Source of the DNA: Phorcus lineatus
Taxonomy: Eukaryota > Mollusca > Gastropoda > Trochida > Trochidae
Length of the DNA: 64,000 nt
Reading direction: 5' to 3'
NCBI GenBank assembly: GCA_921293015.1
Contig: OV121090.1
Span: forward strand, 21,094,304 to 21,158,303
Shown: positions 38,401 through 53,400 of the stretch, piece after piece
How the letters are laid out: each line of letters opens with the position of its first letter
Numbering within the stretch: the stretch's first letter is position 1
Program-made: the position numbers and the translations under genes
The notes under the pieces: model-generated
What the model saw: only the letters and a program-made list of their open reading frames with translations
The model's database searches: none
Told to the model about the DNA's origin: nothing

Positions 38401-41400
38401 GCTCTTTTCGATTCATGATTTCTTGAATAAACGTAAAATGTCAAACCATCAAAATAAGTAACCATCTCTCAGGAAGATTGAATGTCATACCGAAAGCCAT
38501 ATAAGAGAGTTTATATTTTCAGGGCATGGTCCGCTTTCATCTATGTTTGAAGGGTTCTATATGCAGCAAGTCAGAGTATACAAGGGACTTTCTGTGAGTA
38601 ACCACGGATTTCTAGTTAGCCTGTCTTTTTGTGGAGTAGTTGGTATTGATTTTGCATTAAGTGACGATGCCAGATTCGTTCTAGTCACATATTGCAAATG
38701 TTATCAATGGTGCCATTCGCTTAAGAAACAGTGATTGCAGCTAGTTTGCGATATGTTAGGGTAAGAATGTCAACCATATTTTGCCCAATCACTAAAATGG
38801 ACAATAAAATAGTGAAATAGTATTCGTAACGTTAACTTCCACTTTCATCAAACTTTACAAAATAGTTACCGATGATGTATATTGTGTTGATTTGACTTTT
38901 GTTTGTTGTGGATAGCGGGAATATGAGGTCGTTCAACGTCTACTGAAACTGTTCAGCTATCTAATTAAATAGTCATTATTATGATTATACTTTACCATTC
39001 TTAAACATGACAGAAATTCATTAAGGCCTCGGTCATGAGCTAATGCAACTGTACGAGTACATAGATATCGAGGCACTAGTTAAGCAAAAATGACATTGAT
39101 GAATTTCAACATTTTCTTTTTCTGGTTAATCCAATATATTTTAAAGTGTTTCCTACAAAAGAAAATATATTTGAATTCTTCAATTTCATGAAACTTTTGA
39201 GCATAAAAAGAGGAAAAGTAGGAAATGCAAACACAAACTCCTGAGGTCATGGATGCGTGTTTGCATAAGCTGAACGCTCAAACGAAACGTGAACTGGAAA
39301 AACAAATTCAAATCAATTTTTTTTATCTTTGTAATGTTGCGTCTTTAAAATGAAATGCTATCGGAAGGCTCCATGCTGATAAGTATGTGGTCAATGTGCA
39401 AACAAATGTTAATCTTAGAATGAGAGTGCATCAAACTGGAACTTTTGCCGACCGCCCTATTCTTAAATACAGAATTGTAACTTCAACTCCCACAAGTAGA
39501 GAGATATTTGGTGGGAGTTCGGCTGTTCTTACGCAGAATATTTTAAGAAATGTGTCCAAGTCCGGTCTATCCGTCAGGTAGCCAGACCTCAATCCCATTG
39601 ATCACATCTGGGACGGGCTGGGTCAACGTATTCGTCAACAAGTCAACCAACGACAAATCCTCATTAAGCCCTTTCAGCTATGGCGATGTCTTACTCGGGT
39701 AATGTTTACTAACGTTCTGAGATACATACAGGAGACGTTGTGGCTGGTACGAGAAGCTACGCGAGGCCACCACCGTTACGGAACACTTCATTCCGATTGT
39801 TCCTTAGTCTGTGAAATTCGTTTTAATTGGGGGCCATGACGCCATGAACGTATCATCGAAAATTCGGTGCACAGCTAAACTAAAGTGATTGTCTTAAACT
39901 TAATACTTAAAATCAAGCCCCAATTCCAACATTCTTTACAAATCTTAAAAGTTTATTGGATTAATTTGTAATCAAATTACATGCCCTTGACTCGTGTATT
40001 GTACATGAACCCAAGAAACGGCTTTGTATTAGAGGGATGGAAATGAGTTTTAAACAAGTCTTTCTAAGTGCATTCTCAAATTGTATATTAGGTTACTCTG
40101 TTGGCACCAAAAGCAAGATGAGCTGCTGTTGTATTTATATCTCCAAAACAATATAAACTGATGTGTGTGTAAACCGTCATCCCAATATTTCGTTTTAGGA
40201 TTGTAGCTGTGAATTATTTTTGAAATTTTTAAAATTTGTACTGTTTCCTTGGAAGCAAAGTTTTTGTGAAATATCTTTGATTTTTGTCCTGTCGGTAGTG
40301 TACTGACTAAAACCAAACTTCATTTCTTTCATTACACATGTGATAGACGTACCTTTTGCTTTGTGAATTTTCTCTAAACAAAGTCAGAAGCAAGGTTTAG
40401 TGAGCTTTTATCGTTTAGTTACTCATTCATTTTTAATTAGCATGAAGAACTCTCAGGGAAGATGTTTAGGCATCTCATCGAAACAAACAACTTATTGGAA
40501 GCGTTTTGCCGTTGGGATATGGATGAGAGCCATATTGGAATCATCGAAGACATGATCAACCCCAGGAATTGGTCCTTGGAGGTGAGCCATTTTGGTACAT
40601 ATCTATCGGCAAATAACATAAGAGTCAAACTAATAAAAAAACTTCGACCAACATGATTGTAATATAATGACATAATATATACAACATCATATATATATTT
40701 TTATCGAGAAAATACCTATTGTTACCTATGGAGCAGAGATATGGGGTGTTCACTATTCACAAGTTATTGAAAAGGTACAAACGTCGCTATGCAAGAGGAT
40801 TTTGAAATTGAATAGATATACATGTAATGTTATGGCCTTAGGGGAATGTGGCAGAATTCCCCTTCAGTATAATCATATGTTAAAACTATTAAAATTTTGG
40901 TGTAAATAGATTACTATGGAAACAAATAGATTGCCTTATCAAACTTATTGTATGTTAAAGACACTTGATGATGCAGGTAGAAGAACATGGGTATCACATA
41001 TTAGATATTATTTCAGTTTTGCTTTGGTGTCCTTTGGTTAAGCCAGGATATAGGAAACATTAAAATGTTTCTTTCACTTTTTAAACAAAGATTGTTTGAT
41101 TGACTGAGCCAGGATTGAAATCACACCGTTTCTGAAATGAGTAAATGTCAGACTTACTGTCAAAATCAGACCGTGCTGCAAGTTGAAAGATATCTTTCCT
41201 TAGATATTCCATTGTAATATAAACATATTTTGAGTCAATTTAGATGTAATAATTTCAAACTTGCTGTTGAAACAGGAAGACATAATGATACAGAATATTG
41301 TAATAAACTCTGTTTATATTGTCATAGCAAAGGAATATCACTATTTGAAGATGAATATCACCTGTTAATGGTTTGTGAACTCTACAAGGATGCAAGAAAA

Positions 41401-44400
41401 GATTACTTTCACCATGATTTTATCAAACCTAGTAAGGAAGATGTTGTAGTAATGAAAATGTTATAGTGAATATTACTAAATTCCTTTTGCAGGCTCGTAA
41501 AATTCGAAATATGTAAACTTTCATTCAATAGCTTGTATAGTTTTAATTACAGAAACTGATTCTATAGTATTTATAATTGTTGAAATCTTCCAGGTATTTT
41601 ACGGACGCTTCGTCCAATTCTTGTAATTTGTATCTTTTTACAAGTCTACCAGCAGCACATGAATTTGTAATACTTTCATTGTAATATGGCCCATGGCCTT
41701 GAATACTGATTGAATACTGTCTGTCTGTTATGATCGAAAAAAGGACAATATCTAATGGCAATTACTTCATGATAACTATCTGGACGAGATTTGACGACTC
41801 TGTGTGTAGAGACAGTGAATGTGAATAAGAATGTTCTTTTTGCTCGCGAGTGTATCACTTACTTCACAAAGTAAAAAGAATGAAGTTGTAAGAATATTCT
41901 AAGAAATATGTATTAAACAAGTAAGAAAAAATTGACAAGGTATCTTTGGCTAATACTGAAATACATGTATATAACTTTATATGAATATTTACCTTTTTTC
42001 CTCTTTTTTGCCTCTTTCGATATGAACTGAAGTACAAAAGAAAGAACACACCCCAGGAATTTGGTTATTAAGGAAAACTGGACAAACTTTCGAGCATTAA
42101 AAGTGTTTAATATCAATATTGTACCATTTCCAACATGGCAAGGACATGTTGAAGAATTTTGTTTAACACGTCACTTCACTATATCTGTTTGTGTCCATTG
42201 GGGGTATATTTTGAAATTTACATAGACAGATCAGGCGACATTTCGTTGTATGATTTTTCAAAAATAGTGGAGTTACTATCAGGTGTGATCTCCATTACAG
42301 TCAATACAAGCATATACCCGTATCGTTATGGAAAAGGTAAGACGTTGGATGACTTCATTCGGCGACGTTGCAACTCTTTATGTAGTGCCTGTTCCAGCTG
42401 TTGTAATGTTGCATAAGTCGTCTCCAAAATGGTCGATCGGTGATATGTCTTTGATTACAAAATCTACTTGTTTTTCTAAAATTATTTAAACAAATATAAT
42501 ATCTCAGTCTTGTCAGAACAGAACCTAATTTTGCGACAATGACGCAACTCCGCCGCGTCCAGTGTCAAGATATTTATAGACCTCAACATAGACGAAATGT
42601 AACTGCTTATCAATTATTTTAAGTGTCATTCTTAAACGCCCTACATGCAAGAGCCGTTTAATCAAATGGTAGGATTCAAATACGATTACGAGTTTGGAAC
42701 TGTTGGTTCCCACAGCTTGCGACGTCGCAAAGTAAGAATGCAAAAGGTATAAATGCAATATTTTCTGAACTAAGAAACATCGAGAAATGGTTGCTTGTTT
42801 TGATAATCCCCTCCAATCGGAATCGCAGAGATAAGTGTGACAAAATAACTTTGTAACTATACACCAATGGCATTCATTTAAAAAAAATTTCTTCAGGCTA
42901 AACTTTGAATTATAAATGAATGATGTATATATGCACCTTTATCTGAATTCATCGAGAATGGGTGTTCGCTTTTGAGAGCTCTCACCCAATCAGAATCGTT
43001 GAAAGAAGTCTAAGAAAATAGCTATTTAATCATGTTTCAAGATTGCTGAAATGCCTTTTTTTCAGGAATTCGAGGCAAAGAAGGGGAAGAACTTCCTGTA
43101 TGAGGTAAAACAATTGTCATCCTATTTATCACTAACAAGGTATATTCTGCAGAGACATGTACAATAATATTATGATGAAATTAAGCCAATGTATGAAAAC
43201 TTTTGCATACGGTATATGAAAACGAGACTACAGGAACTAGTCACTGTAAATGTTCATTTAGGTACAATATGTATTTGGAATTCGAAAATATTTCTCACTA
43301 AACAGAAAACTGTCGGAGATGTAATACAAAGAACGGACTGAATCTGTTTTGCAAATAGGGATTTTGAAACAATCTTGGACTATCAATCCCCTATAACAGA
43401 TGTTCGCGTCAGTAGACATGATTGAATAGACTCTGTCGGGATAAATGAATGGTGACAAAATAAAGCGCTTCGGTGTGACAGGAATCTTTGAAATTCCAAG
43501 TTAAGAATATTCAAAATATTCGAACAATGGATATAAAGAAAGTTTGCATTGGGCTTTAAATACTGATTTGATAATGTCACCCAAAATAAATCCCTCCATG
43601 TGTTCTATGTTTAATGTGTTCTATGTTTATGTTTATCCTGGTAAATATCTCGCTAACTATGTTGAATTACAGATTGTCAACAACAAGGACAACGGAATCG
43701 ATGTTGACAAGTTTGACTACTTTGCGAGAGACTGTCTTCATGTAAACATCACCAACCCCTTTGATTACAAGAGGCTTATTGAGTTCTCACGGGTTCTGAA
43801 AGATGAAATGGGTTGCAGTAAAATCTGCTTTAGAGACAAGGTAAATGAAAGGGGTTAAAATGGTATAAATAATCTCGAAACGACAGTGAAAAAATCCCAT
43901 ATTGTTTTTTTTTCTTAATCCTTTTTATTCACTTCATTGTGATACAATCAACAAAGTTTTGTACATAACAGGAGCTAAGATGTGGTATATTATGTACCTC
44001 AGGTATGGCATGACTTACAATCAACATAGGGAAATACATCAAAGTAATATTTATAGCCCATATTGTTTACTGTAGAAAGTTGACCAGCTCATAAGGCTGA
44101 TGGTCCCACATGACTTACGTTTGAATCGCAGAGAAAAAGCAATACATCGTCACGTTTTTCTTGTGAAGACTGTCTACAGTGAGGTCATGGAATTGTCTTA
44201 CCGTCAAGTACGACTAACTATATGGGAACTCACATTCAGACGTTACATTATTGTTAAGACATTATTCTCACGGTGCAAGCTTCCCTATTTCATTTTCTTT
44301 GACGTAATAAGACAATTGCAAGTGATATCATACCATGGCGTTCTCATCCCCTTTAAAGTTATTTGATTCGTCGAAATTCTTCCACAAAGCAGTTTTAGTG

Positions 44401-47400
44401 TTACCATCCATTGTAGTCCAATCTGTAAACATCTTTTCGATCGAGTTTAGCATAAATTGCAAGCCTTTTGAGAAACGGAACCCTGGATGCATTCGTGGCT
44501 TTTAATGAGTATTTCATTAACTAACTTGCATGTTGTTAAGCTAATCAAGTTTCTGCGCTGAGAAGTTGAGAATTGAAATGAAAGGGCTTTTATCAAAGCT
44601 GACTTCCGTCGTTTCCTTTGTGACAGACACCATTTATACCATTTGTTGGAGGATATATCTAATTGAATACCAGCAAATGGCGTTCAAATCCATAGTTGTT
44701 CATAAGAGTTATTATAATAAAAAAGCAACATATACCTTTAATTCATCAAGGTTATAGTAGAGATAAATCGGAATATATACTCTGGGTTAGCCAGGATATG
44801 TCGTCAATTGGTCGCCCAGTGAAGTTGAATCCAGTTTCAATTTGAAACACTTTCAATCTTCTTCGTTTTGTTAATGCTTATAGATATTTTAGATAGGTTA
44901 TATTTTGAAATAGTCATATTAAATTTTCAGGAGTGTGAAAACCTCTCCAAGATGTTTGAACTTGGCTACGATCTTAATCGCCAAGTGTACTCGCACAAAG
45001 TGACCCACACCATCCACATTATGTAAGTTAAACTGGACCACATGACATTTGTATCCAGTGTGATTGATGGCATAAGAATTATGTAAATTGAACACAAATC
45101 CGAAGAATAATTTATGATATAGTGTAATTTGGACTCTCTTGTTATATGATGACATCAACACAATTTAATGATATACTTCCTTATATCTATGCACATTTGA
45201 TCCATTTTTTAAGGTTCTCGGTTTATTTTTGCCTCCCTCTCGTGTTTTAGGTTGGCTGATGCTCTCATCCGAGCTGATCCACATCTGCATCTCCTCATAC
45301 CAGATGTTCAGCAGGGGTTATTATCTTTCTCTTTTTTAAGGACACATCACTCCGTTGAATTTTCCCTAAGAGATGAAATAAAAAAAACTAGATATTTCGA
45401 GATAATTTCAAAACCCTTCATCATGCACTTTGATTCACGGAAGAACAACAAACTTTCTACTCCTAAATGAACCACCTACTTCAGTTTTCTCCTCCTAAAT
45501 CAGTGTATTTGAATCCGCTTAGCTTATTCCTATTACCCTGATTTCTTTCAAGTCAAAAGCCTCCTAACCCAAGTTATCTAACCAGAAAATGAGACTCGCA
45601 TCCAGCAACAGCGGCACAACCCAGATTGAAAAATCCATTCAGTTCAATATAGTACATTCAAGCTCCTTGCATAACGATATTTCATTGGCTGAAAAAATAA
45701 CAGGTGAACTAAGACGGGAATACCAAGCCGATCTAGCCGTATAAGGCATTTGGCCCGAAAGAAATCAGGATATTGTGAAAGAGCTGAGCGAATTTATATA
45801 CGCTGATTGTGCATGATGCTTCAGTTTCCACCTCATTTGTGTATGTTTAATATGCATTACTCTGTTATCATGATGAAAGTGTTATGTGCACATTTTATTG
45901 ACAAGTTCAAAGTCAAGAGTAGTTTAATCAATTGCGTTGTACATTTATTATTGAAGGCGCTTCCAGTCAGCATCAGGAATGACAGAAGACATTGTGGCAT
46001 TTTCTCGTCTCACTGATATTGTGATCTGGCAGATTGCTTCCACCTCAAGTCATGCATTGGCAGCCTCTCGAAAAATTATCTCCGATATTTGGTCGAGAAA
46101 GTTCTACCCGTCATTCCGGACATGCCCGAGCTCAAAGAAACCCGACAATGAGGTAAGACACATTTGAAATATGTACACGTACCAACTTAAACTTTGTTTC
46201 ATAATGTTATAGTCATCGATAAGTCACCTACAATTTGATCGTCCTCATCGACAATTTATTGTTTCTTTTACCTTATCTACGCAATATCTCCGGGTAAATA
46301 TGACACACCCTCGGCCACTCGATACTCTTCCCAATCACCCATGGCAATCTTCATCATCATTATCCGCCTTTGAATCCTATTAAGAAACTGAAACACAATG
46401 AAACAGCTTGATACGAGATGTGGAAATATCCCTTTCTGAAATATAAAATTTAAAATGTTAAAAGAAACCTTCCCTTCTGATTGCTTGCGAACACGAAAAT
46501 GTGAGCTTTGAGCAAGTCCAACCGACGTAGCAGTTTCAATGGCTGAAACAAATCAAGGGCGGGTAATTATAGTACAGATATTCCTGCCAGGGTCATTGTG
46601 AACAGTATCGGAACATAAAGCCCTGGGTTACCGAGGATGATTACGATACAAACGTTCAGACGGATTAAATCGATTAGATGTCGATGACAATGCGATTAAT
46701 TATTCATTGTCGATACTATTTCATCCATTTATATATATTCTTGGTTCCGATATTTGGCTTTAAAAGCCGGCAATAACAGCCGATTCTCATTCTGGCTGTA
46801 TATTGATGACATGTGGAGTGTCCAACCATCTCTTTGTTTGCCTTTCTGTTTGTTCTTGACATGTTTCTTGTTCCACAGTTTAAAATTTGATGGCGTGATA
46901 TTGTGCGTCAATGTGACATAACTTAGTCTTGTCTCACTTTTGAAGAATCGTTCTTGCGACGCGTTGACGGCTTCATGCCGGTCTCATCCAAAATCATTTG
47001 CAGATTGTAAATTGCTTCATTACTGTTACTTGTTACATTAAAGACCGACTGAAATGACAGTAACTTGAATTTAAATTTTCGAAATCGGCCGATAAATAAC
47101 TTTCTTACGGCTTTTTCGAATCACCAGCTAATTAGCACCGATGAACAGAACTGAACTGGCCCGTGGTAACTGAGGCGTGTCCTACCGCGTGTTCTGCCGC
47201 GTGACGTGCTAGTTGGCGGAAGTATAACCTCCTTAATGAGAAAACAACAGGAAATCTCACAGTCTTAACAACTGTTTAAACATACCTAAAGTCATCCAAA
47301 CAACTCAAACCTCCGATAAATTGATGTAAAATATATCTTTAATTATTTGTATTGTTCCAAGCGAAAGACAGTGTTTTAATATGATGCTATGCGCACTATC

Positions 47401-50400
47401 CATAGCATGTGTACATCAATTACGCCGTCTGCCAAATGTTGTCACAACAATCAGACTGGTTTAACTAGTCTTATTCTTTATGACACACAGGTGGCCGTTA
47501 TGTAATCCTATCGCATTCCATTTCAATTCTTAATTAAATGGTCTCTAATTATACCTTTTGAATTTTCACGCCTTGGACCCGCCAAGCGGAATATATATCC
47601 TGTCAAATGGCGTAACTCTTGGCATTCGACTGCTACTTAGTTTATTGTCACGGCGTCCATTCATTTTGAACAAATGAACTTGTAGAATATATATTCAACC
47701 AATAATTTAAGAGAAGGAGATTTGGCTCATGCACTTCTACCGACACTGACACACATTTAAAAAAGTACATCGTGAATAACTGATACCAACATTCTTTAGG
47801 ATTACATAGGATGTTTCTAACGCTTTCGCAAGGTATGTTTTCATGTCATTGATTGTTAAATACGAAGAGAGAGATATTGCAACACGGTGTGAGATGTTAT
47901 ACTAGATAACAAAAAATAGTTAAATACAAACGAACCATCCACTAAGTACTAAGTTGTCATGAAAGAAAAGTTAAACAAAATATTTTTTTATACAGTAAAC
48001 ACTAATTTTTTCTACATTGTCTCCCGTTCATTACAAAAACTTTTATTTTTTCGAGACAATTTAGAAATTCATATCAATAAATACATGATATAACACTACG
48101 TGTTATCCCATAGTGGTGGATCTCTCACCGACCAAATTCTTAACCTTTTTTATATAAACCCATCCAAGAAAACCGCGTCCAAGGATTGTCACAGTCCAAT
48201 CAAAATGGATTTGATCACTGAGAAGGAAAGTTGATATCATGAAGCAGTTACATATCGTATTTTGGAATTCTTTCGGTCATGCTCTTGCCTCTATTTTGCT
48301 GTTGAATTAGCTTAAAAATACAGAGAAAATCAAAGGGTTCGAGTTTCAGCTGACTACATGCACAAGCACGTCACACACTAGGCGTGGCTTCGAGTCATGC
48401 TTCGGTGATTTTGTCAAAGCGTTCGCCAATCTCATTAGGCGGTTATCCAAAACAGGGGTACAAAAGGTCTCCTAGTAGTCGAATTAAAGGGTATATCTTC
48501 TCATTTTTTGGCTTTATTGATTATTATAAGTGAAGCGAACTCAGATAATATTTTGTAATAATCAAAATTATGCGTTACTTCTCCTCTTTAAGGATCAACG
48601 ACAGATTCGTAACCTTAACTTAAATTCTTAACTGGTTCCTTTTCTTTTTTGATGACAGATTTTGTTAAATACCTACAAGTTCTCTCGACTTTTCATAATG
48701 AATTAAATTTTATATCTATATGACAAGGAAAGTGTGAAAACCAATGCTTAACGTATTGAGTTCAATCAGTTTTTAAGATACATTTTCTAGATTAATAAAC
48801 ATAAGATAAGGTTTTTTTACCAACCATATCAAAAAACAAAGAGCTGAAATATTTTGTCCAAGAAACGAATCTTGGTCTCATCCAGGAGAGACGAGTGTGT
48901 GAGTTTGGGTTCAACGTGTTTTCAACAATATTTCAAACACGCGGATTACAGGCATCCAAAGGGAACTGTCAGTTGTGGGAGAATGGAATAGGAAGGATAA
49001 GGTCAAAGACCGAAAGAAAGGTATAATGAGGGAAAGAAAGCAGGTTTTAAAACGGCCCAAATTTGGTCTTGCTTCTACCACTCGAACTGTCCAGTTTTAG
49101 TGAGCAGGTAAACTCCGACTGGGATAGCTTTCGAGGTTATTGAAGCACGCAAACTGCCTCACTACGATTAGTAATGAGTTGAGTAGTGGCAGATGAGACG
49201 AAATAAAGCACCTAACTGAATAAAAACAAGAGATTCAGAACCCATTTTATGTATATTTCAATTTGTATTGATTTCAGATAGATATCAAGGATCTCGTGTT
49301 TAATCTGACCAACACGGTTCTAAATAACAGAGATCATGCCTCTCTCACTGACGATGACAGGAAAGATATACTTGTCTCTGTAAGTATTACCCCAAAACAG
49401 ACTAGATAAAAAAAAAGAAATATTCCGCTGGTTTTCAAACGCAGCATTTTAAGCCACCAAATGTATATTCACTAACAGAACTACCCTTCTCTTAAGATTA
49501 CAAAGCTTGAGTTGACAGAGTTAGATTTGCCCTCACAGTGGCATAACTCCTAAATCGATCATGCTTGTATCAAACCGTCAACAACTCGAGTCCAAAAATA
49601 ATCTCTTTCAAACCAGGGCATCATTAAGTGATAAACCAGGTAGAAAGATAGAAATCAATTATGAATCGATTTGCAATAAACTTTTCGGAAAAAGAAAATA
49701 TGCCAAATGACTATTTGAGCAAAATCTAAAATCGTATCAATTGAAACTTATTTTCATTCTCTCCCAACAGAGGTAGCTCCGTCATAAATGTCTATACAAC
49801 CCCTGTCTTAATTCGAAGGTTTCTCGGTCTTCCGGCACTCTCCCCTAGCGGGACAATATTGCAACTTAAACTATCAGGGTATATTTCAGCCAATTAAAAC
49901 AACAAATGCATGAACAACATATGTGATGTCACACAGTCCTGTGCAATGAAACAGTCGGAAAATGAGGCGTTTGTGTTCTGTAAATACGACTCAAAGTGCA
50001 AGGTGCATATTCGAATAAAGTTTAGCTTTTGGAAAGCTTACGGAAATAACTTAGGCGATTTGAATGATAACTTTTGAAACGGCTTAGCTGATTGCACAAC
50101 TTATAACTTCGATTGCATCCAATCAGCGTTCTACATTTCGTGCACAAGAAACCTTCGAATTAAGACAGAGGTTGTATAGAAATTTATGACGGAGCTACCT
50201 CTGTTGGGAGAGAATGACTTATTTGATGTAATGCATAAATATACTTTAGATTTTGTGAACATAGCATAAAGCATTGATTAACGTTTCCAAAAGCAGGAAT
50301 GGTCAAGGTTCCTATATCTATCCACCAAATAATTACATACTATAACTATACTATTTTGATTCCAGGTTGTCATTCTAGACTTCACCAAAAGAGAAGAAGA

Positions 50401-53400
50401 CCCGATTGATCGCGCTTTATTCTACAAAAAGCAAAGGTTGGAGAACCGAGGTGAAGATCAAGGGAGGAACACGGACCGTCGACAAGTTGACAGGTACACA
50501 ACAATCACTACGGCCCTATAACCTTTTCAGCTTTGTTTCACCTGCTGAGAAGAGCTTACGTAGTCATTAGGGTCTTGGAGACATACAGACCTCCACATGA
50601 CCATAAGGTACTTGGTCACATGACTGCACACAGTGCTGGACTCAGTTGATCTGTCACATACTCAATGTGGAGTTCATTTCAGTGTGGTATACCTTCAATC
50701 CCTTGATTTGGTCCTGAAAATTGAAAAACTTCCCAAGGAGTTTTCTTCAAGAACATTTGCAATCAAATTAACCGCATATAGCTATAAATAATGATACTAA
50801 TAGCCCCCAGCAATTGTGAATTATACGGTTCGTGGTATTATGTTTGATACTGCCATATTTAGCCATCTTTTCAGCTCAAGGTAAGAAAATGTACTTAAGA
50901 AATGAACGTTTTCTTCCCACTGGCTGTGAACACAAAAGTAGGTGCTAAAAGAAGGAATTGCAATCAAAATTTCCTCAACGCAAGCCTTTAGCGAACTGTA
51001 ACACGTCTCTTTAGGAGGATCGCAGCTTCAATCGACGTAGCAGTTTCATTGGCTTACTCATAATTTTCATTACTTACTGTTGATACAATGTTTTTGTAGC
51101 TGGACTACAGTTATAAGTAACAGTTTGTCAGCTGTGGAGGCTTGTTTGAGTTTAGTAATTACACGTGGAAGGTCAACAGGACTTAAATACAGTGTATCAT
51201 TGCACCCAAACCTTACTGCGTGTAAACTGTTCTACACGCTCTAAGGTTTACACACAGTAAGCTTTGGCTGCAATGCTATACTGAATTCAGTGGAGCGCCA
51301 CCCATGGTTCGCTTATTCCAGCCGATGCTCGCAGGTTTCACCGCGAGGCATAGCCACACTGGTGTTGCGGGCGTTCTCCCTGCAATATTAATAGCAGCCG
51401 CGATATTAGTGAAATACTCTTGAAAGCGGCCTTAACCACAAGTCACCTCACCTCAACAGGACAGAGGACCAATGTTAGATCGCTGAAACAGCGTAATTTA
51501 GAACTGTCGATCTTAATCTATAGAGTTTGAAACAATGTTTTTCTTACAATACAATAAGCACGTTATAACACATCTGTGTCCCAATCCATCCAGCTGTACA
51601 TGGATAGAGCGAATGGATTGGCAACCTGGTTCATGGCTTCATGAGTTGTATTCCTGGAGTAGAGATTGCTTAAAAGATGTGTAAGGTAAATGACATCCAA
51701 TAATCGAGGGAAATCAAAACCTCATTGAGCAGATGAGCTGGATTTGGGTGCTCTCAATGTTTTATGTATATGTATTTATGTTCCGTTGTCTTTTCAGTCA
51801 TCTTGATATTTCGGTCGAAAAAGCAATTATTATTAGAAGATACATTTTCACAGTGTTTTTGATGTCATAATATGTATAGGCTATTGCTAATGTAGTGTGA
51901 TTTTAGTGAAGGTTCTCTTTATCATAGTTATGATTATAAATCATAATGTGTCGCAAAGGATGCAGTTTCTAGCAAAACGAGTTTACACGGTCAGATTGTC
52001 TGTAATGGTATACCTCCTCTGTACAATAATGTTTCTTTTCATTTCAAGGGAAACAAATGCGTCGGAGGAGGAACAAAAACCCATCAGACTACAACAACAC
52101 ATGGTAAAAACCAGAATTGTTTACGTCATGCACAATATTAAAGGGCTTCTAAGAAAACGATGTCCTCATGTTCTTTATAAGATGTTTTATGTATGTGTGG
52201 TTTCATAGGCAGCAAAATGAGAATAAGGAATATTCGAGGGACAATAGCCGGGTTTTTTTTAGATGGATCATCTTGCAAAAACAAAACTCTATGTTAGAAA
52301 TTGCAGGAAAATGGGGGGGGGGGGGGAGGTTATCAAAAGAATCAGTTCTATAGCGATCATACCATGTTCAGTTACGTCATTCGAATACATTTCCCTACCT
52401 AAAACGATTGAGAAGTAATTAAACGAAAATGGCCCTTAGTGGACTTGATACTTAATATTTTTTCTACGACTTCGGATGTCCAAGTTGAGAATTGGGATGT
52501 TTGAAATTGTGAAAATAATACATTCCAAATTTCTATAAACTGATATTTCTGGGCAATATTTGAAGAAATGAAAATTTCCAAAAAACCTGCTACTGTCCGT
52601 TTATTATAAGTTACAACGTCTGAAACGCTTGCCGTCTTACATCTTATATATTTTGTTAATACATATTGTCCTATCATCGTTAAAATTTCTGTTCGACAAT
52701 AGCCTAAAAACATTTTGCAATACTAAAACACAGTTCCTTTTGAATATATGTAATGTTAATAATTATAATGCTCTTTAAGGCAGGACGCTCCAATCTTGTA
52801 TAACGTTATAATATCTATTCACGTTTTTGATAAAAGATTTCGACTTTCAGATCAACACAAGGATGGATATACGTCCTTCATTTATACAATTAGGCATCCT
52901 GTTGAATTTGTTCACATAAGCTCACATAAGTTCACATAAGCACTTACGATCACCTGATTTTCTTGTAACTTAAAATCAAGCAATATTGGCAGTACCCGAA
53001 TTGAGGCACGACTAGAATATCAATATAATAACTCTCAATGTGATGCCAAGATAAGACAAACCATGACAAGACAATCAGAGGAATGTAGGACTCTATCGGG
53101 GTTGTCACCACCCTGATAAAGCAGGTTGATATTTAAAGAGACACTCCGTGAGATGTTTGAGTCACATACATCAAACTTTGTGAATGGTGTAATTTCATCG
53201 AGCAATTTTGACTGTCGATGAAAATTAAGAGTTACAATATAGAGGTCTATAGTCTCGGTTCTGGTCGACAACCGGACATAAACTGAAACTTAGGTAAAGC
53301 AGGTTGTTAAGATTTGGATTTATTGTGTTCCGAAAATTCTATTACTAGAGTACATGGTGAGAATTTCGGCACAAGAGTAATAGTGTTCTTTGGTTTTCAT

